DNA from: Sthenelais limicola
Taxonomy: Eukaryota; Annelida; Polychaeta; Phyllodocida; Sigalionidae
NCBI GenBank assembly: GCA_942159475.1
Contig: OW804098.1
Coordinates: 78,919,178 to 78,983,177, forward strand
Direction: 5' to 3'
Length of the DNA stretch: 64,000 nt
Position numbers and translations under genes: made by a program. Within the stretch, counting starts at the first letter, position 1; the number at the start of each line of letters is the position of its first letter. Of this stretch, positions 11,770 to 21,687 are shown one piece after another. The notes beneath the pieces were generated by a model. That model made no database searches. It saw only the letters and a program-made list of their open reading frames with translations, and was not told the origin of the DNA.

Positions 11770-14664
11770 TTAAGCACGGGCCTTCCCCTTGTCCCTGTTA
11801 AAAATATCTTAAAGGGCCAATTATCAAGGACCGCATGACACAGGCCTGATACCAAGTAGTATATAAATATAGTATATACAGATAGAACAAAAGGGGTCTT
11901 GAAACTCCACAAAATCAACTATCATATCAACTATCAGTCATGGTTATAGTCCTTTATACAGACAGAAATATTGATTATTGCTTTGGGTAAAACTATTTCC
12001 AGTCCTGTCTGACCATGGAATCTGCACCTCAAGGAGATCAACATCTTTGTTGAATGCCATCCAACAAATAAATGTATGTTGAGTATTAAGATAGAACTTA
12101 ACATGAGTGGCATATGAGACAACGTATTCACAAGTCATGTGGCAAACACAAGTGGCTTTTGGTGAATGTCTTTTACAAGTGCCGAGTGCAAGTGAATGCG
12201 TTGTTGCATATGCAGCTCAAGTTTAGTTCTATTTTTATGCCATGACATATATTTATGCATTATTTGACCATTATTTACCTTTAGTTAATGTCTCGCAACC
12301 CTCTGACTCTGCAAAAGCAAGCGCCTACAGCCTTGCGTCATGAAATGAGCGTCATTGATTGGTGGAACTAAATTTATGCAACCAATCAAAATAGCGTTGT
12401 AAATTGGTTGCATTCGAAAAGCAGCCCGCGCTAGTGAAATCCATTCATGCATATGCCACGGGCTAATCTGGCCATGTTTTTGTGGACACGCACACCTATC
12501 ATGGCATAATCACCATACCCTACCTCTTACCGTTATTTATGTCCACTAGGAAGAATATCTCCAGGACATTTTTATTTTTACATTTTCAACATCAACTTAC
12601 TGTAGTCTGCCGAAATTTCGCTACACATTTCGTCATCAAAGTTTGTTTTTGATTTTACTATTAATACCAAAAGCCCATGGCTAAACAATTGTACTATTCC
12701 ACTTGAAGGCGGGGTGTGGTGAGGGTGGGGCGGGTCAGGCCCAAAGTCGCACAAAAATTGTTGGTCTTATGAATACTTAAAATAAAGTAAAAATATTGCT
12801 GGATTTATCGGGTTCTCTCCGTCTTCAAAGGATTCTATACCTTGCACGTACAGGTAGATTGCACCCAGTAGGAGACAGAGTGTATGCTTGGGGAAATATC
12901 GTACAATAGGTTTAATGGCTATCGTCCTCGATCACGCAACATTTTTGTTCTTGGTAAAAAAAAGTCTATGGGTGCTCCTACGAGCGCCACACAGTTGATA
13001 GACCTATAATCAGGGCAAATATGTAGGAATGATATTTATAGTAATATCATTGATATGAATAATGAAAGTGGTTTTTCTAAATATTAAAATGGAACATACT
13101 AGTTCTATCGGTCGCATAACCGCGCTTAAAAGAGGGCTGGATCAGCAAACTCACTATACGTACCAACCAATATTAAGGTTTAAACATCAGATCTTAATCC
13201 CGCTGGACGCATACAGTCCCATACATCAACGTACATTACACATTGCAATGCACATGAACCTATTCAACGTCTCCAGACGACAGAGATTCTTTTAAATTAA
13301 AAAAAAGCAAACTTTATTTCAACACGTTCTTTCTGGAATTACCACCACTTTAATCCATGACTAGACTTTTGCATTTCTATCTTCTGGAAAGACAGATGTT
13401 CTTGATTGAACTATTAACTTTTAAATAACAAAAGTTATTTTGTACTATAAAAAAATTTTGCCCACAGAAAAATCCCCGAAAAAAATATCAGATTAACACG
13501 AGCTTATGATACATTGGACGTAATTTAGGATGATTAGCATATGGCTGTGAACTTACCTTCTGCTGATACCAAGATACAGCATCATTGATTTTATCCATTG
13601 TAGTCTTTATCCAAATATAGAAGGGCTTGTAAAGGCGTTGTTTTTCGATGATCGGTGGTAGCGTATATTATGATATACGTCAAAAGTTTAAATAAAGCAT
13701 AGTTCTACTGCTGGAAACCATGGGCTATTTGTAAATTAAGGTTTCATATTCTGAAATGTCTGCTTCATTTTTCATCGAGATACCATGCTTTCATGATGCC
13801 TTTGATATTCAATGATTTCACGAAGCATGAGATGATTTAAAGCTTGGGAGTGCTGAAATCAAGTTGATCTGCTAATTATTTGATGGTCTGGATGTTTGTT
13901 GACTATTTAGGACGATTTCTTTGTAATGAGCTTCACGCCATCCCGAATGTTGGTTTTACGTTGAGTCAACAGTTAGAGTCGGTTTCTCAGTTGAATTCGT
14001 AGTAGCACCGTACCTAGTTACAAAATAGAAAAAAAACCATCAATCTATTGAGTTGGAGTTTCTCGGTTTTGATAAGATCTTGATATTACATCGATACCAT
14101 GACCATGGCCAACAAACCAAACTTTTCATAATGGAGGCCATGTCCCATCAATATCAGGATTTTAGACCTTATTAAATAATAATGAATATGGTCTATCAAA
14201 TACAATAATCTCAAACTATTTTCTTTTTTTGACGATAAACTATTTTCTGAGACATTATGATAAAAACCCATCTTACTATTCTTTTTTAATTTCTTAATAG
14301 GTACTTCTATTTATTTTGTATCATTGTGGGTCTATACATGATCCCAGGTAGAATCCAACGATATATATAATATATAATATAATTGTCTAGTCCCCATGTA
14401 GCAAGCGCACACAACATCTAGCTGTAGAACTGTAGAACAACCAATAGGCTACATTGTAAAAAAAAATGATATCCGAACATGGCCATGGTAATGCCATGCC
14501 CGTTGGCATTAGACTGTTTCCCCGATTCATCAGACTCAGAGGATAGACAAGATAACAAGATGGATTCATAGGAACGAGCGGAGCAATGACCGCCGGCAAG
14601 AACCTATGCCATGGCTATGATTTGTTTCTATGATTTGTTTCCATATACCTGCGGCAGCGCTGCG
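11770..14664. other. Intergenic DNA, no gene recognised
   Basis: Apart from a possible small inverted-repeat element at 12,235-12,509, I see no coding or RNA feature in this AT-rich stretch. Confidence 0.45.
12235..12509. mobile_element. Possible small inverted-repeat element
   Basis: TTATGCCATGACA at the left end is matched in inverse by TATCATGGCATAA at the right end, about 275 bp apart. The interior has no coding capacity and contains a second inverted motif (TGATTGGTGGAAC / AACCAATCA type). A clear target duplication was not found, so the boundaries are approximate. Confidence 0.35.
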
Positions 14665-14669
14665 CTACA

Positions 14670-14799
14670 TGTATGAATAATTGAACTACTCGTATCAAGA
14701 TCTAGGTTCAAGTGACTCGGTGGTCTTTATTGGGTCAGAGGTTGACAACGCTACACCAGAGGGCAGCACCTCTCGACGGCTGGTTGTAGTATCCGGTCA
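14670..14799 (-). repeat. 3' LTR of element A
   Basis: 130 bp, identical to the partner LTR. On the coding strand it begins TGACCGG and ends TTCATACA. Confidence 0.93.
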
Positions 14800-14811
14800 T
14801 GCTCCCCCCAT
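14800..14811 (-). promoter_or_regulatory. Polypurine tract of element A
   Basis: The coding strand reads ATGGGGGGAGCA directly before the 3' LTR, the position where plus-strand DNA synthesis is primed in LTR elements. Confidence 0.8.
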
Positions 14812-14913
14812 GGTCCCTTACAGGAAAACATAAACATTGTTAGTTGAGAGTCAACATCAATATGAAAACATCAATGTACGTATGATTATGAGTGGGAGAA
14901 GTGAATAGATTTT

Positions 14914-17625
14914 CTAGAGATTTAATCTGTCGACCGGCTTACAAACTCTGCCAGACCTTCTAACCTCAGGTGGTTGTACCATTGGTATTACAGGATTATT
15001 TTCATGAGCTGTGTTGGGGCCAGTGTTATCCGGTGCCCTTACATTAGTTTTAGCTCCTTCAGGGATTTGTATGGTCCCCTTTACATTAGGTAGGTTTATC
15101 ATATGTTCTATTTCCACCTGTTGTTCGAAATTTTCATCATACCTGGGTCTTAGTATATCCCTTCTGTTGCGTCTGAAAACTCGACCCTGTTCAGTTAAGA
15201 CATTGTATGACCTTGTGGCCGGTTCCTCTACCACGCATCCTTTGGTTCCCCAGTTTTTTTCCCCTGGTCCCCTTAGCCTTACTGTGTCTCCCACGTTAAG
15301 TTTTGTGAGATCTTTGGCGTGATTATCATAATAGTCAGTTTTTATTACCCTGCTGTCATCTTTGTCTACCCTTTTGAAATTTACCAGAGTCCCCCTTAGC
15401 TTTCTTCCCATTAGTGCTTCTGCTGGAGACGGTTTACCCTCCCGTGGGGCCTTTCTGAGAGCCAGTAAAGCTAGGTAAGGGTCTTCCCCATTTTCTTTAG
15501 CCCTGTTGAGTAAGTTCTTCACGATTCCCACCCCCTTCTCAGCTTTCCCATTGGACTGGGGATATCTGGGGCTGGATGTTTTGTGTAAAAACCCGTATTT
15601 TTCTGCAAATTCAACAAAACTGGATGAGGCAAACTGAGGCCCATTATCTGTAATCACAATTCGTGGAATACCATGCCTAGCGAAAATGCTCTTAACCTGC
15701 AATATTACACTTTCTGAGGTAGTTGAGTTTAACATGGCAATTTCAGGATAGTTTGAGGCGTAATCTATTACCAGGAGATATTCTTTCTGTTCCCAATGGA
15801 ACAAGTCCATACCAACCATGTCCCACGGGCCTGCATTAACAAAATCATCATTCACCTGATAGGTCTCTTTTTGTTGAGAGGGCCTATACTTAATGCATGT
15901 GCTACATGACTGTACTCTGCGATCAATGTCAGTGTTCATCCGAGGCCAGTACATGACCTCACGTGCTAGCCTCTTTTGCTTCTCGGCTCCGAGATGCCCT
16001 TCGTGCAGTCTATCCAGCATTTCCTCGCGCATGGTCACCGGTACGACAATGCGATTTCCTCTCAGCACAAGTCCATTTACTACTGACATTTCATCTTTCA
16101 CACTGGCATAGGCCGGGCACTCTCCGTTTTTCCAGCCATTCATGACACAGTACATGACCGCTTGAAGCATCTCATCCCTGGCTGTCTCCACTGCCAGTTT
16201 GTCCAGCTGTGTTGGTGAGGCAGGTATTGACTGGAATACGTGGTTGACTTGTGCTTCTATGTCGTCTTGCATTGTGGACGTTACTATTCCTGCACTGGCT
16301 TCATTGGTTCGAGATAGGGTATCCGCTATGTGCAAGTCTTTCCCTGGGGCCCACTTCAACGTGAAACTGTACCTTTGTAATCGCAGCATCATACGTTGTA
16401 TTCTCGGGGTCATGTCTATCATTGATTTTTTTGAGAGTTGTATCAGTGGTTTGTGGTCCGTTTCAAGTGTTAGGTTCTTCAGGCCATATATGTATGAGTG
16501 GAAGCGTTCACATCCGAATACAATGCCCAAAGTCTCTTTTTCAATTTGAGCATAGTTTTTTTCAGTTTTTGTCATCGATCGGGCGGCGTAGGCCACTGGC
16601 TTCCATGCTTCGTTGTGCTGCTGTAATAAGACGGCCCCTAGGCCATCCTTACTGGCATCACTTGACACTTTTGAGGGCTTATTCTCATCATAATAAGCTA
16701 GGACAGGGTGCGTTGAGAGCGTGGCCTTAATTCCATCCCACTCATTTGAGTGTTCTGGTGACCAATTCCATGGGGTGTTTTTACATAACAACGCTCTCAT
16801 ATGCGCACACCTCGCCGCTAGATTGGGCACAAACCGTCCTACATAATTTACAAGACCCAGAATCTTTTGCACATCCTCTTTTGACGTTGGCGTTTTCATG
16901 GCCTGGATTGCCTCTACCTTCTTTGGGTCGGGCTGTATACCAGCTCCTGTGAGTCGTTCTCCAATGAAGACTATTTCTGGTTTCTCTATTTCGCATTTGC
17001 TCCAATTCATGAGCAGGTTAAACTTCTTAATTCTTTCTTTTACTAGTTGGAGGCGACTGTTGTGCTGTTCCACATCTGTGGCCCATATGAGTACATCGTC
17101 CATGTAAACCTTCACTCCCTCCAGCCCTTCGAAAATCTGCTCCATGTACCTGTGGAAAATCTCAGGGGCAGAGCACAATCCGTAGGGCAAGCGGTCGTAA
17201 GCGTACCTGCCATAAGGAGTGTTGAATGTTGTCAGTGGTTTACTTTCCTCCGATAACCTCACCTGCCAGAACGCTTGTGATGCGTCCAGCTTGGAGAAAA
17301 CTTTGGCGTCCTTTATGTCAGCAAAGATCTCTTCTCTGGTGGGGAGTAGGTGGTGTTCCCGTAGTATGTCCTTATTCAAGTCCCTGGGGTCCAGGCATAC
17401 CCTCAGCTGACCATTTGGTTTTTTTACACAGACCATTTCATTGACCCACTCTGTGGGCTGCTCCTGTTTGTGGATGACCCCTAGTCTGACCATTCTGTCA
17501 AGCTCCTCTTTTAACTTTGACTTTAATGCCATTGGAACTCTCCTAGCTGACTTAATCGTGGGTGAGGCATTATCTGCTAGCTTGATATCATATACATAGG
17601 GAATGGCTGTCAGTGGTTCATTCAC
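14914..17625 (-). CDS. Ty3/gypsy Pol fragment (RT, RNase H, integrase)
   Basis: An uninterrupted 903-codon frame. The reverse transcriptase covers about residues 30-260, with the catalytic YMDD at 174-177. RNase H follows, with SSDASKDGLG, a QIEKETLG block and LETDHKPL. The integrase has an HHCC zinc domain (HEGHLG ... CSTC) and a DDE core: the first Asp in GMDLFHW, the second in ITDNGPQF, and Glu in NGKAEKG with the standard 35-residue spacing. The C-terminus is basic, without a chromodomain. The 5' edge of the open frame is a GTG; the first ATG is residue 32, just inside the RT region. Gag, zinc knuckle and protease are missing upstream, so this frame cannot make virus-like particles alone. 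Element B carries a broken homologue. Confidence 0.93.
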   Translation of the reverse strand: MNEPLTAIPYVYDIKLADNASPTIKSARRVPMALKSKLKEELDRMVRLGVIHKQEQPTEWVNEMVCVKKPNGQLRVCLDPRDLNKDILREHHLLPTREEIFADIKDAKVFSKLDASQAFWQVRLSEESKPLTTFNTPYGRYAYDRLPYGLCSAPEIFHRYMEQIFEGLEGVKVYMDDVLIWATDVEQHNSRLQLVKERIKKFNLLMNWSKCEIEKPEIVFIGERLTGAGIQPDPKKVEAIQAMKTPTSKEDVQKILGLVNYVGRFVPNLAARCAHMRALLCKNTPWNWSPEHSNEWDGIKATLSTHPVLAYYDENKPSKVSSDASKDGLGAVLLQQHNEAWKPVAYAARSMTKTEKNYAQIEKETLGIVFGCERFHSYIYGLKNLTLETDHKPLIQLSKKSMIDMTPRIQRMMLRLQRYSFTLKWAPGKDLHIADTLSRTNEASAGIVTSTMQDDIEAQVNHVFQSIPASPTQLDKLAVETARDEMLQAVMYCVMNGWKNGECPAYASVKDEMSVVNGLVLRGNRIVVPVTMREEMLDRLHEGHLGAEKQKRLAREVMYWPRMNTDIDRRVQSCSTCIKYRPSQQKETYQVNDDFVNAGPWDMVGMDLFHWEQKEYLLVIDYASNYPEIAMLNSTTSESVILQVKSIFARHGIPRIVITDNGPQFASSSFVEFAEKYGFLHKTSSPRYPQSNGKAEKGVGIVKNLLNRAKENGEDPYLALLALRKAPREGKPSPAEALMGRKLRGTLVNFKRVDKDDSRVIKTDYYDNHAKDLTKLNVGDTVRLRGPGEKNWGTKGCVVEEPATRSYNVLTEQGRVFRRNRRDILRPRYDENFEQQVEIEHMINLPNVKGTIQIPEGAKTNVRAPDNTGPNTAHENNPVIPMVQPPEVRRSGRVCKPVDRLNL

Positions 17626-17659
17626 CTCTCGACGGCTGGTTGTAGTATCCGGTCATGCT
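17623..17659 (-). repeat. Extra LTR/polypurine fragment at the deletion junction of element A
   Basis: These 37 bases exactly repeat 14,767-14,803, which are the first 33 bases of the LTR (coding strand) plus four bases of polypurine tract. They sit between the primer-binding site and the truncated pol frame, where the leader, gag and protease should be. This looks like a scar of template switching during reverse transcription, not a simple deletion. Confidence 0.85.
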
Positions 17660-17662
17660 GCT

Positions 17663-17677
17663 CCACTCCTGGTACCA
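17663..17677 (-). promoter_or_regulatory. Primer-binding site of element A (tRNA-Leu type)
   Basis: The coding strand reads TGGTACCAGGAGTGG immediately after the 5' LTR. This is complementary to the 3' end (with CCA) of animal tRNA-Leu(UAA) as I recall it (15 bases). Element B has the same site with 13 matching bases. Confidence 0.75.
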
Positions 17678-17807
17678 TGTATGAATAATTGAACTACTCG
17701 TATCAAGATCTAGGTTCAAGTGACTCGGTGGTCTTTATTGGGTCAGAGGTTGACAACGCTACACCAGAGGGCAGCACCTCTCGACGGCTGGTTGTAGTAT
17801 CCGGTCA
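17678..17807 (-). repeat. 5' LTR of element A
   Basis: 130 bp, unusually short for a gypsy LTR, and identical to the 3' copy. Confidence 0.93.
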
Positions 17808-17812
17808 CTACA

Positions 17813-19093
17813 CAAATCATACCAGGCGGCAGGCATGCACATCTTTAAACTGGTCTAGGTTTAGTCAATAAGACAAGTCTAATGCTAAGATGTACATGAA
17901 GCCATGATAGGATTGTCTATAGACTACCGTATACATTTTAGACAATCCTATCGGTCGGTTTCTATGCTAAATAATAATATAATTGCCCAAGATTAGTATT
18001 TACTTGAAATCAGGCTTGAAATCCTCCTTCTTATATTTATACGGAGTTAGACTCTCCGATTTGACCTGAAATAATAATTATGCCATATATGGCAATAAAA
18101 GTTACAACAACAACAAAACAACAACAACTGGAACATCATTCAACATGTACTTCATTCAACATGGTAGCTACCTGTACATGTTATCTCTTGCATGGAAACG
18201 TTACAAAGAGTAACTCACTCAGAAGACTAGCCGAGCCCTAGACCTATAGTAGTTAGACAAGAGTATCCAGAGTATCCTATAAATTACTCTTGGATGGAAG
18301 GAAGGGCTGGTTATAAATTATAGCACCGGGTACATCGGTACAATGGTAGGCTAGCTCAGACTCAAGACTAAGAGGATGAAAAGTGAAATGCCGAAGGAGA
18401 ATCCCGGAGGAGAATGCAAATTCGTCACCCTTATCAGCTTATTAATCACTGAACAATAATATCGGACCTTTCTTTAGAGTCCATTTACTCGTGCAAATTA
18501 ATATTTTGGAGATAGCACGGGAAATCGAATGTTTACAGTGGGAAGGTGTGTACCCGACAAACGTGCTCGAGCTGTCAAATAAAAAGAAAACCCAGACGCT
18601 CGAGTCGAGACGAGCGGGTCAACCAGCAAGCGCAGGCAACAACATTTAAGCGAAATAAGCACATCGATACATTCAGCAATTCAATACTTCTGACATATAG
18701 TATGAGAAATGTGGAAGTATTATAGCGAGCTGGAGAGACATGGAAGGAGATAATATTTTGCGAATCCCACCTGTCGCGATTGAAGGCTGCCATTTTGATG
18801 CAGATGCTAAGAGTCGTGACGTCATATCCTTTTCATTGTTTCCTTCCGAGAAGAGTTCCAACACAAACAGACCCACGTGGGTATGTTTGTATCGAAGGGA
18901 CCCGCCCACACTGACATTCACTGATGTGATAGGGCAAACAAGTTGTGACTTATAAAGCATATGTTATTGTTTTTAGCATCTTGATCATTTTGTAACTTAG
19001 GCTTTGCATGGTGCCTATATTGACAAGAACTGCGGCTCTATATGTTAGTTTATTTTAGTACCGTATTATTGTGATGTTTTTGAGAGAAGTAGT
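17813..19093. other. Intergenic DNA with a promoter-like patch near 18.8 kb
   Basis: No conserved exon was recognised. A more GC-rich patch at about 18,540-18,930 contains a perfect CRE (listed separately) and a minus-strand ATG in the context AAAATGGCAGCC at 18,791-18,793, which opens a 72-codon frame of unknown similarity. It could be a first exon and promoter, but nothing downstream supports it. Confidence 0.35.
18817..18824. promoter_or_regulatory. Perfect CRE palindrome TGACGTCA
   Basis: This is a consensus CREB/ATF binding site. On the minus strand it lies about 25 bp upstream of an ATG in a YY1-like context. It may mark an unannotated minus-strand promoter. Confidence 0.35.
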
Positions 19094-19149
19094 TTAGGGA
19101 CTGTTCATAATTAACCACTGGGGGGGGGGAGAGGAGAATTTGTGAAAAA

Positions 19150-19257
19150 TTCTTGCGCAAAAATGGATGACCCCCCCTTGAAGTCTTGTGCAAAATTGCT
19201 TGACCCCCCCCTTCCAAGTTTGTGCAAATTTGCATGACCCCCCCCCCCCCCCCCCTT
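19150..19257. repeat. Minisatellite block, left
   Basis: About three units of TGACCCCCC + TTGAAGTCTTGTGCAAAA type, ending in a long C-run. Confidence 0.7.
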
Positions 19258-20039
19258 TTAAACCACACTTTTTTAATACTGATCCATATCTTTAAAATTG
19301 ATGACAAAGGAACAATCAGGGATTATCATTATGCTCATTGATTGCCTTAGAGAACAATCGCTTAAGTGGTGTGAGCTAATCCATCGGAAAGATGAAGACA
19401 GAAGATTTTGACTTCCAGATGTGGACAGATGTACATTAAACATAGGTCATCCGACAACAACAGGATTGTCTAAAGAGGGTTGTGTTACAAGAGACATACT
19501 GGCAGTTATTTCATTGGGGCAGTGAGGCCTGCAGGTCCATGCCTATTTCCCTCACATGGAGGCAGCAGCCAACACCAAACCTCCAGAAGGTGCAAAAGCA
19601 GGAAACAACAGTTTGCAGGAAGTTGACCATGTGGTGGTGCTACAATCAGATCAAATGATTTGGGGATCCATGCCACCACTGAGGATGAGGCAGATGACTT
19701 CTAGCTAGGCCTAGTACCTCAGCCAGAAAAAAAAATCACAGGAAAAAAACATCGCAGAAATACATTTGTGAGAGAAAGCCTTCCCATCAATGAATTTCAA
19801 AAATCTTGCAAACAGAAAAAATGCATGTAAAATAGATATACATATAACTTTATCACAGAATTTTCCAGTTCAATATTTGAGTGTGTGCAATTTTCAGTAA
19901 TCTTAACCCTATCCATACTGCAGAATGCCTTGGGTCATTCCCAGGTGAAAAATGCAGCAGAGCCTTGAGGCAATCCCAGGACAAGTGCCTCCAAGAATCT
20001 CCAAGAATTATTAGCTCTGCTCTGGTCACAGTTCCCAAG

Positions 20040-21234
20040 TTGGATTTGGCCAAGCCACAAATTATACATGATTATAGTAGGCTGTTGGGACAAGGGGTCA
20101 ACGAATAGGCTAAAAAACAATCATTCTCATACCAAACTTTAGAAGGGGCTTTAAGTCGTGTCCACCAAAACTTCTGGCCAGCTAAACTGGATTAGCCAGC
20201 CTTATATATCAGTTCCCATACATCCAGAGAATTGGACTTTCAAGCTACTTTCAGGTTACTCAGAGCCTACCTAATATGTGCAATAGTCGTTTGATGTTTG
20301 GGGCATGGCTGGACCCAGGTAAACTAAAGCAGTAGTCTAAAGTCTAAGTCTAAAGCAGTAGTGGCAATCATGGGCTATAGTGGATTTAATTTTTATTGCC
20401 ACAATTTTATGGTGCTTGATTCACCAAAATTGTAGTGAATGGAAAAGTCTATGCCCTTTGGATGTTATGTAGGTGGCTTGACCTCAGTATAAATTACAAC
20501 AAGATTATTGGCCCTGCCCAGGTCAACACATAAATGGCAGAATCAGAATCTTGGTGTTACCCTTATATAAAGTCATCAACACACTGAACTATGTGGCAAA
20601 GCTTTTCAAAGTGACAGCAGCACCAGGTTGCAGGCAATTGTCATTGGGTTTGCAGCGTGGTCCAGTCAGACGCTACTTCATTAACAATTTATATCACCAT
20701 ATTAGGGTCCTCAAGGGGGCTAATCACAGCTGCAGATTAATGGCCGGCCTGAAATTTGACATGCCTTGGTGGATAGATTACAGTAGCAAATTTGATGGCT
20801 CCATACAAATAATTGACTAAAATTGAGACTCTGGTGGTATTGAAATCTTGTGGGGCTGCAGGATATTTATGTATGATGGGGAGTGGGTGTATGTCTCATG
20901 GGCAGGGTAGCCATATATCACTGACAAGTATATCATAAAAAATATAAAAAAGGTAGCAATTATTGAGCCAAGCCGCCGTCTTCTTAGCCCAACCTCGATG
21001 AATGGACAAGTAATGGTCTATTCTGATGACACAACAGCCATGTCTTTCATCAACAAGAGGCGGGCAAGGGACCTAGAAATAGCACAAGTGATGAATAAGA
21101 TTTGTTCTGCATGCTTCCTCTCATCTGGCATAAACCACCAGCTACACTATGTACTACAAACCACAACTCTCCCATACTTCCAGACCACCACAGCTCAGTT
21201 GCTTGCAGACTGCCTTAGAGAACATTCTGCTTGA
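20040..21234 (+). pseudogene. Decayed DIRS-like (tyrosine-recombinase) retrotransposon, RT-RNase H region
   Basis: Pieces in plus-strand frames match the reverse transcriptase and RNase H of DIRS-type elements in order. PQIIHDYSRLLGQGVNE (about 20,055-20,108) is the RT motif usually written LIHDLSxPxGxSVND. A segment near 20,595-20,820 has the histidine-rich linker and a DxxWW motif (DMPWWIDY). VYSDDTTAMSFINK (about 21,010-21,070) is the RNase H DNTTAVxYINK motif, followed by a degraded ADxLSR-like end (ADCLREHSA). Stops and frameshifts separate them. No tyrosine recombinase, gag or terminal repeats were recognised, so it is a dead, truncated copy. Confidence 0.65.
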
Positions 21235-21491
21235 TGGATAGAATTAAAATAAGAATGTCCAAATACCAGACAATTCTATGATTGAGATACATTAATCGTC
21301 TTTCATGACCCAGGTTTCACCAAGGTTTACACAAGTTTAGTCCATTTTGGGTCAGATTTTGTGTTCCCCTTATGGTACTACAGACCGCGTTGGTCTAGTG
21401 GCCCCACCTGACGTGTTCCATCATGGACTAAAATCAATATACAACAAGGATTTTAGCGTGAGAACGGTCTGTACGTCCCAAGGCTGAAAAA

Positions 21492-21660
21492 AAGTGCTCC
21501 CCCCTTAAGGTCTGTGTAAAAAAAGGTGCCTCCCCCACCTTCACAGTCTGTGCAAAAAAAGATGACCCCCCCTTCAGAGTCTGTGCAAAAACAGGTGACC
21601 CCCCCTTCAGAATCTGTGCAAAAAAAGATGGCCCCCCCTGAAAATTCTCCTCTCCCCCCC
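21492..21660. repeat. Minisatellite block, right
   Basis: About five units of roughly 33 bp (poly-C run plus a TCTGTGCAAAA core). One frame of it gives a repeated FAQTLKGG-like peptide, which is an artefact of the repeat. Confidence 0.75.
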
Positions 21661-21687
21661 TAGAGGTTAAAAATGAACAGTCCCTTA

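Larger units (their letters stand above)
14670..17807 (-). mobile_element. Ty3/gypsy LTR retrotransposon A, internally deleted
   Basis: This 3.14-kb element on the minus strand has two 130-bp LTRs that are identical by eye and start TG and end CA. They are flanked by a perfect 5-bp target duplication CTACA (14,665-14,669 and 17,808-17,812). A primer-binding site directly abuts the 5' LTR and a G-rich polypurine tract abuts the 3' LTR. Only the reverse transcriptase, RNase H and integrase part of pol remains. Gag and protease are absent. Identical LTRs and the intact duplication imply recent insertion, so the deleted form was probably mobilised with proteins from a complete relative. It is the same lineage as element B: the LTR ends, primer-binding site and pol are all similar. 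Confidence 0.93.
19097..21684. mobile_element. TIR element, PIF/Harbinger-like ends, enclosing a DIRS-like relic
   Basis: The left end reads GGGACTGTTCAT, then a G-run and GAGAGGAGAATTT. The right end is the inverse of nearly the same 45 bases. Both ends are flanked by TTA (19,094-19,096 and 21,685-21,687), the 3-bp target typical of PIF/Harbinger/Tourist elements. Next to each end is a minisatellite of about 33 bp (poly-C block plus a GTCTGTGCAAAA-like block), in the same orientation at both ends. The simplest reading is one element whose minisatellite core was split by later insertion of the central 2.2 kb. Two separate elements, each with one end lost, is the alternative. Confidence 0.55.

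Noticed and set aside
14914..17625. Calling element A's pol frame a domesticated host gene because it is uninterrupted
   Set aside because: Identical flanking LTRs, a primer-binding site, a polypurine tract and a target duplication show it is simply a recent element.
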